DNA from: Acidimicrobiaceae bacterium
GTDB lineage: Bacteria > Actinomycetota > Acidimicrobiia > Acidimicrobiales > Ilumatobacteraceae
Direction of reading: 5' to 3'
NCBI GenBank assembly: GCA_003154135.1
Contig: PMCN01000128.1
Coordinates: 10,504 to 29,705 of the forward strand
Length of the DNA: 19,202 nucleotides
Shown: one piece after another, positions 1 to 7,549 of the stretch
Numbering within the stretch: position 1 is the stretch's first letter
How the letters are laid out: every line of letters begins with the position of its first letter
Position numbers and translations under genes: made by a program
Notes under the pieces: model-generated
Seen by the model: only the letters and a program-made list of their open reading frames with translations
The model's database searches: none
What the model was told of the DNA's origin: nothing

Positions 1-321
1 GTGATGTACCTGGGCAAGGTGTGCGAGGTGGCGCCCAGCGACGTGCTCTACCAGACCCCGGCACACCACTACACCAGCGTGCTGCTCGACAGCATCCCGG
101 TGCCCGACCCGGAGATTGCGATCACCAAGACCGCCATCGAGGGTGAGCCGCCGTCGCCAGTGCTGCCTCCGCCCGGCTGTCGTTTCAACACGCGCTGCCC
201 CGCCGCCGACGACCGCTGCCGCTCCGAGGAGCCACAGCTGCGCGAGGTGGGCGCTGCCCACTTCGTGGCCTGCCACCACCCGCTCATGGGTGGCGACGCC
301 CCGGTGGCCGTACGGGTCTAG
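1..321 (+). CDS. Oligopeptide/dipeptide ABC transporter ATP-binding protein, C-terminal fragment
   Basis: Only the last 106 residues lie in the window; the GTG at base 1 is probably an internal Val codon, so the real start lies to the left. What remains is the C-terminal oligopeptide/dipeptide-transporter extension that follows the ATPase core in OppD/OppF/DppD/DppF proteins: the HHYTSVLLDSIPVPDP stretch, a GEPPSPVLPPPGC proline-rich turn, and a cysteine set CX5CX6CX17C ending in HFVACHHP. In the family, four cysteines of this region can hold a [4Fe-4S] cluster (shown for one DppD protein), and all four are present here. The protein would power peptide or nickel import at the inner face of the membrane, with permeases expected to the left. 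Its stop codon shares the palindrome CTAG with the stop of the opposing gene. The family is clear; whether it is the D or F subunit is not. Confidence 0.93.
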   Translation: MMYLGKVCEVAPSDVLYQTPAHHYTSVLLDSIPVPDPEIAITKTAIEGEPPSPVLPPPGCRFNTRCPAADDRCRSEEPQLREVGAAHFVACHHPLMGGDAPVAVRV

Positions 322-1121
322 CCGTTCGTGTAGTTCGGCGGGCGGCGCTCGAGGAAGGCGGCCATCGCCTCGCGGTGGTCGGCGGTGGCCGACGCCATGA
401 TCTGCTGACGGTTCTCGAGGTCGATCGCGTTCTGCAGCGCTGGGATCTCGAGCGCGCTCCACATGCCCTGCTTGGTGAGCGCGACGCCGAACGGGCTGTT
501 GCGCATGATCTCGTGCGCCTTGGTGATGGCGGCGTCGAGCAGGGCGTGGTCGTCGACGAGATCGACGACCAGGCCGATGCGGTAGGCCTCGTCGGCCTCG
601 AACACCCGCCCGGTGAGCATCAGCTCCTGCGCACGCCCGGCACCCACCAGCCGCGGCAGCAGCCAACTGGTGCCGATGTCGCAAGCCGACAAGCCGATGC
701 GGATGAAGGCCGCGTTGAACTTCGCCGAGCGTGCGGCGAGTCGCACATCCGAGCCGAGCACCAGCGCGAAGCCGCCGCCCGCCGCCGGGCCGTTGACCGC
801 CGCGATCACCGGCTGGGGCAGCGACCGCAGCCGCGGGATGAGCGCGGCGATGTGCTGCTGGACCGCGAAGCCCGCCTGCGTGCGACCGAGGTGTGACGTG
901 TGCGGTGCGGTGCCGTAGCCGCCCAGGTCGAGACCGGCGCAGAACCCACGCCCGGCGCCGGTGAGGATGACCACGCGTGCATCGGGGTCGACGGCGATCG
1001 CAGCCAGGTGCTCGTGCAGCCCCTCCACCAGCTCGGCCGTCATCGCATTGAGCTTGTCGGGCCGGTTGAGCGTGAGCTGCACGATGCCGGGAGCGGGGAT
1101 GGTGCGTTCGATGACTGCCAT
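318..1121 (-). CDS. Enoyl-CoA hydratase/isomerase (crotonase) family protein
   Basis: A 267-residue protein, full length for a crotonase. The CoA-binding and oxyanion-hole segments are present: LTGAGRGFCAGLDL (residues 53-66) and NGPAAGGGFAL (110-120). The usual catalytic glutamates of enoyl-CoA hydratase are absent: the GGGCE position is Ala119 (GGGFA) and the QPE position is Phe139 (NAAFI). Asp148 in the SACDIGTSWLLPRLVG block is kept; it lines up with the catalytic aspartate of dienoyl-CoA isomerases. It belongs to an actinobacterial 'CDIG' crotonase subgroup, so simple hydratase activity should not be assumed; isomerase or another acyl-CoA reaction is possible. The ATG at 1121 is chosen because GGGAGA lies about nine bases upstream. 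It overlaps the ABC gene tail to tail by 4 bp and diverges from the DNA glycosylase. It is a soluble cytoplasmic acyl-CoA (fatty acid or amino acid) metabolism enzyme. Confidence 0.9.
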   Translation of the reverse strand: MAVIERTIPAPGIVQLTLNRPDKLNAMTAELVEGLHEHLAAIAVDPDARVVILTGAGRGFCAGLDLGGYGTAPHTSHLGRTQAGFAVQQHIAALIPRLRSLPQPVIAAVNGPAAGGGFALVLGSDVRLAARSAKFNAAFIRIGLSACDIGTSWLLPRLVGAGRAQELMLTGRVFEADEAYRIGLVVDLVDDHALLDAAITKAHEIMRNSPFGVALTKQGMWSALEIPALQNAIDLENRQQIMASATADHREAMAAFLERRPPNYTNG

Positions 1122-1158
1122 GCCTCATGCTCTCCCATCGCTGCCGTGGACGACGAGT

Positions 1159-1164
1159 TACGCT
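1159..1164 (+). promoter_or_regulatory. Probable -10 element (TACGCT) of a leaderless promoter
   Basis: TACGCT fits the actinobacterial TANNNT -10 pattern and ends six bases before the ATG at 1171, so transcription would start at or beside that codon. No convincing -35 box is seen. It supports 1171 over the upstream ATG at 1120 as the glycosylase start. This is inference from sequence alone. Confidence 0.5.
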
Positions 1165-1170
1165 GCCCCG

Positions 1171-2082
1171 ATGGCGCGCAGCCCGCAACCGATCGTCGCC
1201 GCCGGTGTGCTCGCGTCCACCCTGTCGGCGTTCCGGTACGGGGCACCCGACCCCACCACCCGCCTGTCCCCCGGCGAGTTCTGGCGGGCCACGCTCACAC
1301 CCCTCGGCTCGGGCACGTTGCACCTCGACTGGCGCGACGGCCACCTGCACAGCGAGGCGTGGGGTGACGGCGCCGAGTGGCTGCTCGCCCGAGTGCCCGC
1401 GATGACGGGCACCCTCGACCCCGGCCACGTGTTCGCCGATGCTCACCCCGCCGTCATGAGGGCCCAGCACCTGCACCCCGACCTGCGCTTCGGTGCGAGC
1501 GGCACGCTGTACCACGAACTGCTGCCCACGGTGCTCGGCCAGCGTGTGACGGCCGGCGAGGCGCTCCTGCAGTGGCGGCGCCTCGTCGACCGCCTCGGCG
1601 AGCTTGCACCGGGTCCGGCCGCCGAGGTGCCCAGCGGCCTGCGCCTGCCGCCCCAGCCCGAGCAGCTGGCCGACCGACCGGCGTGGTGGTTCCATCCGCT
1701 GGGCATCGAGGCCAAGCGCGCGGAACCCCTGCGGCTCATCGGTCGGCACGCGCTCCGCATCGCGGAGTGGTCGGCACTCCCCGCCCCGGAGGCGGCCGCC
1801 AAGCTCCGACTCCTGCGCGGCATCGGCGAGTGGACCACGGGCAGCGCGCTCGGCGTGGCGCTGGGCGACCCCGACTCGGTGGCTGTCGGCGACTTCCACC
1901 TCAAGAACCTGGTGGTGCACGCACTCACCGGGCGAGCCCGCGGCACCGACGACGAGATGCTCGAGCTGCTCGCCCCGTACGCCGGTCAACGCGGCCGTGT
2001 CGTGCGCCTGCTGCAGCTCGACGGGCACCGCCCGCCCAAGTTCGGACCCCGTCAGCGAGTGCTTCCCATGAACCGCTGGTGA
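1171..2082 (+). CDS. HhH-GPD DNA glycosylase, AlkA/3-methyladenine glycosylase 2-like
   Basis: A 303-residue base-excision repair enzyme expected to remove alkylated purines from DNA. The AlkA-type helix-hairpin-helix is LRGIGEWTTGSA (residues 215-226), followed by LGDPDSVAVGDFHL, in which Asp241 occupies the catalytic aspartate position. Upstream, LGQRVTAGEA (122-131) matches the conserved LGQ-VT--EA helix of this family. The N-terminal beta domain begins near FRYGAPDPTTR (21-31), with about the lead length expected from the ATG at 1171. An alternative ATG at 1120 would add 17 residues and overlap the start of the divergent crotonase gene; I prefer 1171 because a TANNNT -10 lies six bases before it. 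There is no upstream Ada-like methyltransferase domain. The family is certain at the HhH-GPD level; the lesion substrate is inferred. Confidence 0.86.
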   Translation: MARSPQPIVAAGVLASTLSAFRYGAPDPTTRLSPGEFWRATLTPLGSGTLHLDWRDGHLHSEAWGDGAEWLLARVPAMTGTLDPGHVFADAHPAVMRAQHLHPDLRFGASGTLYHELLPTVLGQRVTAGEALLQWRRLVDRLGELAPGPAAEVPSGLRLPPQPEQLADRPAWWFHPLGIEAKRAEPLRLIGRHALRIAEWSALPAPEAAAKLRLLRGIGEWTTGSALGVALGDPDSVAVGDFHLKNLVVHALTGRARGTDDEMLELLAPYAGQRGRVVRLLQLDGHRPPKFGPRQRVLPMNRW

Positions 2083-2090
2083 CCACCGGT
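2072..2090. promoter_or_regulatory. Imperfect 19-bp dyad, candidate operator before the PIG-V/AftD unit
   Basis: The arms read ACCG-n-TGGT and ACCA-n-CGGT around a central G, giving 16 of 19 positions in two-fold symmetry. It straddles the glycosylase stop codon and ends seven bases before the TAGCGT -10 box, so it covers the expected -35 and spacer of the next promoter. That is a classic repressor position, but part of it lies within coding sequence and no regulator can be named. Confidence 0.35.
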
Positions 2091-2096
2091 TGGTGT

Positions 2097-2102
2097 TAGC
2101 GT
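2097..2102 (+). promoter_or_regulatory. Probable -10 element (TAGCGT) for the PIG-V/AftD unit
   Basis: TAGCGT within GTTAGCGTCG matches the TANNNT pattern and lies in the only gap (47 bp) before the ATG at 2130. A start about seven bases downstream would leave a leader of roughly 20 bases. No clear -35 box and no strong Shine-Dalgarno sequence are visible. Confidence 0.45.
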
Positions 2103-2129
2103 CGCTGCGCCCACGCGAGCGACCCAGCG

Positions 2130-3383
2130 ATGACAGACCTCAGCAGTTCACCCACCGACGAGCCCACCGACGAGCCCACCGACACATCGAGCGACTGGCG
2201 GCGAAGCCTCCGCAAGGCCGGTCTCGTCTATCTCTTCTCGCGCCTGTGCGTCGTCATCGGCGCCGCCATCGTGGCCGCCGAGCTCCGGGCCGACGCCAAC
2301 AAGGTGCTCTCCGACGTGCCCGGCGCTCCGTTCGCCGATCCCCAGTACATCGACAAGCCGATCCCGAAGAACGCCGTGCGACCCATGCTCGACGTGCTCA
2401 CCTCGTGGGACGGCCAGTGGTACCTGCGCATCGTGCGCGACGGCTACCCACGGCACGTACAGCCGCACGTCACCTACCTGGTGGCCGATGCACGCGCAGC
2501 CTTCTTCCCGGCCTACCCGATGCTCGTTCGCGTGGTCGACCGCATCCTGCCCGGCGGCGACACGGTGGCCGCGCTCGTCGTCAACTTCCTCCTCGGCGCG
2601 GCAGTGGTCGCGCTCACCGGCCTGCTCGCGCGCGAGCTGTTCGACGTGCAGATCGCCGAGAAGACGATGGTGCTGATGGCACTGTTCCCGGGCAGCTTCG
2701 TGCTGTCGTTCGCCTACACCGAAGCACTCCTCATCACGGTCGCCGCCGGTTGCCTGTGGTTCCTGATGAAGCGCAACTGGTGGGCAGCGGGTGTCCTCGC
2801 GGCCATCGGCACCGCGACGCGACCCAACGGCATCGCACTCATCGCCGCGTGTGCCGTCGCCTCGTTCATCGCGATCCGGCAGCGACGCGAGTGGATCTCG
2901 CTCGTCGCACCGCTCCTGTCGCCCGTCGGCTTCATCGGCTTCCAGTGGTGGCTCGGCCAGCACACGGGCGAGCGCGGGGTGTGGTTCCGCGTGCAGACAG
3001 AGGCGTGGGGCGAGGGAACGAGCTTCGGCTCCACCGCCGTGCGCCGCACCTGGCAGGCCTTCGTGCACCCCCTCACCTCGCCCACTGCCACCATCACGGC
3101 CGTCTCGGTCGTGGCGCTCTGCGTGCTGCTGTGGTTCCTCTGGCAGCACAGGCTGCCGTGGCCGATGATGGCGTACATCGCCGTCGTCGTGCTGCTCATG
3201 TTGATCCCCGAGACCGTCACGGCCCGCCCGCGCTTCGTGTACACCGCGTTCCCGCTGTTCATCTCGGCAGCCGTTTGGCTCCAGCGCGACAAGCGCGACT
3301 GGTGGCCGTACGTCATCGGCGCATGTGCCGCCGGGCTCGTCGGGCTCACCGCGCTGTACGGGGTGTTCGGAGCCATCCCGTGA
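2130..3383 (+). CDS. PIG-V-like polytopic mannosyltransferase (GT-C fold)
   Basis: A 417-residue membrane protein resembling the bacterial relatives of GPI mannosyltransferase PIG-V. The signature blocks are TSWDGQWYLRIVRDGYP (91-107), whose Asp94 lies in the first extracytoplasmic loop where GT-C enzymes place the catalytic acid; FFPAYP (125-130); FPGSFVLSFAYTEAL (186-200); an ATRPNG loop; and RPRFVYTAFPLF near the end. Several hydrophobic spans follow the first one at about residues 30-52. Members are thought to move a hexose, commonly mannose, from polyprenyl phosphate to a lipid-linked or surface acceptor. The first 20 residues form a polar tail with a PTDE tandem repeat. The stop overlaps the next start by 4 bp (GTGA), so it is cotranslated with the AftD-like gene. 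Sugar and acceptor are inferred only from family. Confidence 0.85.
   Translation: MTDLSSSPTDEPTDEPTDTSSDWRRSLRKAGLVYLFSRLCVVIGAAIVAAELRADANKVLSDVPGAPFADPQYIDKPIPKNAVRPMLDVLTSWDGQWYLRIVRDGYPRHVQPHVTYLVADARAAFFPAYPMLVRVVDRILPGGDTVAALVVNFLLGAAVVALTGLLARELFDVQIAEKTMVLMALFPGSFVLSFAYTEALLITVAAGCLWFLMKRNWWAAGVLAAIGTATRPNGIALIAACAVASFIAIRQRREWISLVAPLLSPVGFIGFQWWLGQHTGERGVWFRVQTEAWGEGTSFGSTAVRRTWQAFVHPLTSPTATITAVSVVALCVLLWFLWQHRLPWPMMAYIAVVVLLMLIPETVTARPRFVYTAFPLFISAAVWLQRDKRDWWPYVIGACAAGLVGLTALYGVFGAIP
2151..2183 (+). repeat. 12-bp tandem repeat encoding PTDE units
   Basis: The unit CCCACCGACGAG occurs at 2151-2162 and 2163-2174, and its first nine bases again at 2175-2183. It encodes PTDEPTDEPTD at residues 8-18 of the PIG-V-like protein. 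The unit is a multiple of three, so copy changes keep the frame. Confidence 0.9.
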
Positions 3384-6300
3384 GCCAAGGGCGGCTCACC
3401 GCACGTCTGTCGCGCGGCAGCATCGCCCTCCTCGCCGCCATCGCCTACCTACCTGCTCTGTTCACCAAGCCGGGGCGCATGCCCGCCGACACCAAGCTCT
3501 ACCTCTACCTCAACCCCGGCCGGCTCATCAGCGACGCACCGCTCACGTGGGACAGCCGCCAGTTCGGTGGCTGGGTGCCGCACCAGGTGATCGCCTACCT
3601 GTGGCCGCAAGGCCCCTGGTACTGGGTGTTCGACAAGCTGGGAGTGCCCGATTGGGTGGCGCAACGGCTGTGGATCGGCACGCTGCTCTTCCTGGGCGCC
3701 TGGGGCGTGCTGTGGGCGGCGCGACTGCTCGGCCTCGACCGAGGTGGCGCACTGGTGGCGGCGGTGGTGTACCAGCTCTCGCCGTACATCCTGCCGTACG
3801 TCTCGCGCACGTCGGCCATGATGCTGCCGTGGGCGGCCGTGGGCTGGATCGTCGGCCTCACCATCAAGTCGGCCACCGCCGACACCAGGTGGCGGTACCC
3901 GGCGCTGCTCGCACTGGTGCTGCTGTCGTGCAGCGCGGTCAACGCCACCGCGGTGATGATGATCGCACCCGCGCCCATCCTGTGGCTGCTGCACGCCACG
4001 CTCGAGCGCACCATCAGCTGGAAGCGCGCCCTGGCCACGGCCGCACGCATCGGTGCGCTCGCCACGGGCGTCTCGCTGTGGTGGATCTTCATGCTGCGCG
4101 CGCAGGGCACGTACGGCGCCGACGTCCTCGCCTACAGCGAGAGCCTGCAGGCCACCTCGCTCACCTCGGTGAGCACCGAGGCGCTGCGCGGCATGGGCTA
4201 CTGGCTCTTCTACGTGCGCGACCCCTACGCGTTCACCACCACCGCATCGCAGGTGTACATGGAGTCGGGTCGGGCCATCGCGATCAGCTTCGCGGTGGTC
4301 CTCGTCGGCATGGCCGGCCTCGCGCTCACGCGCTGGTCGCAACGTCGCTACGCCGCGCTGCTCGTGTTCGCCGGCATCGTGCTCGCCGTGGGCGTGCACC
4401 CCATCGAGGACTCGTCGCCGCTCATGCGCCCGCTCGCCGAGAACTCGCGCAGCAGCCTGTCGTTGGCCATCCGCAGCAGCACCCGTGCGCTGCCGATGTC
4501 GAACCTGGGCCTCGCACTCGGCGCAGGCGCACTGGTGGCCGCGCTCGCCGGCACGAAGTTCCGCTTGCGGTGGCTCGCGCCGTTCGCCGTGGTGGTGCTG
4601 GCGGTGGTGAACCTGCCCGCGCTGTTCAACGGCGACCTCGTCGACCCCGCGCTCGAGCGGGCGCAGGATCCCCCGGCCGCGTGGCAGCAAGCGGTGAAGG
4701 CGCTCGACGCCGGCTCCAGCGAGTACCGCGTGCTGCAACTGCCCGGCTCCGAGTTCGGGGCCTTCCGCTGGGGCTACACCGTCGACCCGCCGCTGCCCGG
4801 CATGACCACCAAGCCGCTCATCACGCGCGACCTGCTGCCACTCGGCTCACCCGGGGTGATGGACCTCCTCTACGCACTCGACGACCGCGTCCAGACGGGC
4901 ACGCTCGACCCACAGTCAGTGGCCGCGGTGGCCCGCTACCTCGGCGTCGACACCGTGTGGCTGCCCAACGACATCGCCTACGACCGCTTCCGCACGCCAC
5001 TGCCGTCCACGGTGGCGGCGATCTTCGCGGCACAGCCACCGGGGCTCGGCACGCCCGTCTCGTACGGCGCGCCCACGGTCAACGTGGCGAACATCCCGAT
5101 GGTCGACGAGCACGCGCTCGTGCAGGGCAACCCGACCGCGCTGCCGCCGGTGCAACTCGTCGCGGTGAACGACCCCGTGCCCATCCTGCGTGCGAGCGAC
5201 CGCGTCGTGGTGCTCGTCGGGAGTGGCGACGGCGTGGTCGATGCCGCTGCTGCCGGGCTGCTGCACGGCGACGAAGCGCTCCTCTACGAAGCCGATCTCG
5301 CGTCTGCCTCCACGCATGGTGCGGCGGCGACACGTCCCACGCTCGTCATCCTCACCGACTCGAACCGCGACCGCGCCCACGACTGGCGCAGCTCGCAGGA
5401 CGTCACCGGCTACACCGAGAGCGGCGGGCCCGACGGTGGTGTGCTGCAGGCCGATTCCGCCGATCAGCGGCTGCCCGTGTTCGGGGCCACCCCGAACGCC
5501 GACGATCAGACGCTCGCCACCCTCGACGGCAACCTCACCGTGCAGGCCAGCGGGTATGGCGAGCCATTCGCCTACCGCCCCGAGGACCGCCCGTCGATGG
5601 CCGTCGACGGCGATCCCGACACGGCCTGGGTGGTGAGCGACCGCTCCAATCCTGTCGGCCAGTACATCACGGCCTCGCGCACCGACGGCAGCCTCGACCT
5701 GCTGCAGCCACAGCACACCGACGCCAACCGCATGATCACCTCGGTGAGCATCTCGACCGGCGCCCAGACGCTCGACCTCCCGCTCACCGCCGAGTCGCTC
5801 ACCGCGCCGGGTCAGCACGTCGGCCTGCCCGGCACCGGGCCCGTCACCATCAGGATCACGGGAGTCGGTCCCCGCCCCGGTGGCACCGACACCGGGCCAT
5901 CGGCGGTGGGCTTCGCCGATCTCGGTCTGGGCACGCACACCGAAGTGGTGCGGACCCCCAACCTCACCACCCCCGTCGGCGCATCCACACCGTTCGACGT
6001 CGTGCTCACCCGGCTGCGCACCGACCCGCTCGACCGGTGGCGCAGCGATCCCGAGCCGATGCTCGTACGCGAGTTCCAGTCGCCAGGGGTGCGCACGTAC
6101 TCCGCCGCCATCACACTTCGCCGCGACGCACGGGCGACCGACCAGACGCTCACTGCCGTCGACGGCGTCGAGGGCGCGGTCGCATCGCGTCGCCTCGTCG
6201 GCGACCCGGCCTCGAGGGGTGCATCCGCCACCGACGGCGACCCCGACACGGCATGGACCTCGCCGTTCACCGACGTGGTCGGCTCGACCCTCACCGTCGG

Positions 6301-7546
6301 CCTCGACAGCTCACTCTCGTCGTTCACGGTGCAGCAGCGCGTCGACGCGCAGCACTCCCTCATCACCGGCCTCCACATCGACGTCGACGGGCAGGGTGTC
6401 GACGTGGCCGTGCAGGCACCCGACGCCCAGGGCACGAGCACCATCGCCCTTCCGGCGCCGCTCACGGGTGCTGTGGCCACGTTCACCGTGCGCACCATCG
6501 ACGCCCGCACCACCGTCGACCGTCGCTTCGCCGAGACCACCACGCTGCCGGTGTCGATCCGCGAGCTCAGCGCGCCCGGCCTCGTGCGCACCACCACCAT
6601 CGCCCCCACGGCTTCCGGGTGCCGCACCGACCTCGTGGCAGTCGACGGCACGCCGCTCCCCGTCGCCGTCACGGCCGCCGACTTGCGCACCCTCGCCACA
6701 GGGCAGCCGGTGACGGTTCATCCGTGCGACGACGCAGGGGTGTCGCTCACCAGCGGCACGCATCGGCTCACGTCGTCGGTGGGACGTCTCACCGGCCTCG
6801 ACGTCGACAGGGTGGTGCTGTCGAGTGCTGTCGATGTCGCGAGCACCCCGGTTGCCGCATCACCCACGGTCGCGGTCACACGCACCGCGACCACTCGTAC
6901 CGCCACCGTGTCGGCCTGCCCCGATGGGTGTTGGCTCATCTTCGGCGAGGGCTACAACGTCGGCTGGGCCGCTTCCGCAGGCGGGCACGCGTTGGGCGCG
7001 CCGCAGCAGATCGCCGGCGGGTTCAACGGGTGGTGGCTGCCACCATCCACCGCCACCACGGTGGTGCAGATGACGTTCCAGCCCCAGCGCTCGGTCACGT
7101 TCGCCCTGCTCCTGTCGGCCCTCACCATCGCCGGATGCGCCGTGCTCGCCATCCGGCGCGGCAAAGCGGTGCTCGCGCCCGTCGCGTTCCAGCCCATACC
7201 GCCACGGTTCGATGGCGACACGTGGCAACCCACTGGGTGGTCGACTGCCGTGATCGCTGCCGTCGCTCTGCTGGCGATCACCGCAGTCGTGTCGTCGACG
7301 CAGACCACAGCACTGGCAGTCGTGCCCGCCATCATCGTCGTCGTCACCCGTCGGCCACGGCTGGCCGCAGTGGTCGGCGTGGTGCTGATGGCCGCGCTGT
7401 CGGCGCGCATCGTGCAGCGCCAACTCGCCGCACGACTGTTCGCCAACGCTGCGTGGCCCGGCTTCTGGGAGAAGCTCCACTGGCCCGCCATGCTGGTGGT
7501 CGTGCTCCTGCTGGTGAGCGCGCTCAGCACGCGCCGTGACCAGTAG
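3380..7546 (+). CDS. aftD: AftD-like alpha-(1->3)-arabinofuranosyltransferase with two discoidin-like modules
   Basis: A 1388-residue protein, about the size of mycobacterial AftD (roughly 1400), which adds arabinofuranose from decaprenyl-phosphoryl-arabinose to arabinogalactan and lipoarabinomannan. The N-terminal GT-C membrane domain (about 14-415) starts with a first-loop Asp37 in MPADTKLYLYL and continues with FGGWVPHQVIAYLWPQGPWY and a VAQRLW block typical of the family. The large extracytoplasmic part opens near residue 416; FRWGYTVDPPLPG and LLPLGSPGVMDLLYALD closely resemble AftD. Two F5/8-type (discoidin/CBM32-like) cores follow, VDGDPDTAW (742-750) and TDGDPDTAW (951-959). Hydrophobic spans return at about 1239-1262, 1287-1340 and 1367-1385. 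The GTG at 3380 is chosen because it overlaps the previous stop by 4 bp and gives the family N-terminus; the frame stays open further left only because of GC bias. The family call is firm; the arabinose substrate is inferred. Confidence 0.88.
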   Translation: MSQGRLTARLSRGSIALLAAIAYLPALFTKPGRMPADTKLYLYLNPGRLISDAPLTWDSRQFGGWVPHQVIAYLWPQGPWYWVFDKLGVPDWVAQRLWIGTLLFLGAWGVLWAARLLGLDRGGALVAAVVYQLSPYILPYVSRTSAMMLPWAAVGWIVGLTIKSATADTRWRYPALLALVLLSCSAVNATAVMMIAPAPILWLLHATLERTISWKRALATAARIGALATGVSLWWIFMLRAQGTYGADVLAYSESLQATSLTSVSTEALRGMGYWLFYVRDPYAFTTTASQVYMESGRAIAISFAVVLVGMAGLALTRWSQRRYAALLVFAGIVLAVGVHPIEDSSPLMRPLAENSRSSLSLAIRSSTRALPMSNLGLALGAGALVAALAGTKFRLRWLAPFAVVVLAVVNLPALFNGDLVDPALERAQDPPAAWQQAVKALDAGSSEYRVLQLPGSEFGAFRWGYTVDPPLPGMTTKPLITRDLLPLGSPGVMDLLYALDDRVQTGTLDPQSVAAVARYLGVDTVWLPNDIAYDRFRTPLPSTVAAIFAAQPPGLGTPVSYGAPTVNVANIPMVDEHALVQGNPTALPPVQLVAVNDPVPILRASDRVVVLVGSGDGVVDAAAAGLLHGDEALLYEADLASASTHGAAATRPTLVILTDSNRDRAHDWRSSQDVTGYTESGGPDGGVLQADSADQRLPVFGATPNADDQTLATLDGNLTVQASGYGEPFAYRPEDRPSMAVDGDPDTAWVVSDRSNPVGQYITASRTDGSLDLLQPQHTDANRMITSVSISTGAQTLDLPLTAESLTAPGQHVGLPGTGPVTIRITGVGPRPGGTDTGPSAVGFADLGLGTHTEVVRTPNLTTPVGASTPFDVVLTRLRTDPLDRWRSDPEPMLVREFQSPGVRTYSAAITLRRDARATDQTLTAVDGVEGAVASRRLVGDPASRGASATDGDPDTAWTSPFTDVVGSTLTVGLDSSLSSFTVQQRVDAQHSLITGLHIDVDGQGVDVAVQAPDAQGTSTIALPAPLTGAVATFTVRTIDARTTVDRRFAETTTLPVSIRELSAPGLVRTTTIAPTASGCRTDLVAVDGTPLPVAVTAADLRTLATGQPVTVHPCDDAGVSLTSGTHRLTSSVGRLTGLDVDRVVLSSAVDVASTPVAASPTVAVTRTATTRTATVSACPDGCWLIFGEGYNVGWAASAGGHALGAPQQIAGGFNGWWLPPSTATTVVQMTFQPQRSVTFALLLSALTIAGCAVLAIRRGKAVLAPVAFQPIPPRFDGDTWQPTGWSTAVIAAVALLAITAVVSSTQTTALAVVPAIIVVVTRRPRLAAVVGVVLMAALSARIVQRQLAARLFANAAWPGFWEKLHWPAMLVVVLLLVSALSTRRDQ

Positions 7547-7549
7547 CGG

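Noticed and set aside
2083..2095. Small hairpin (CACC-GGTT-GGTG) after the DNA glycosylase as a terminator
   Set aside because: Stem of only four base pairs and no T-run; the larger dyad over the same region is better read as a possible operator.
2090..3379. N-terminal extension of the AftD-like gene over the PIG-V-like gene
   Set aside because: The extension is low-complexity Arg-rich and overlaps a well-supported gene; the GTG at 3380 has a 4-bp overlap with the upstream stop and the expected family N-terminus.
3325..7539. A 1404-codon open frame overlapping the AftD-like gene in another frame
   Set aside because: Its product is Arg/His/Pro-rich with no motif; long shadow frames are expected from the strong GC third-position bias, and the frame with GT-C and discoidin motifs is the real one.
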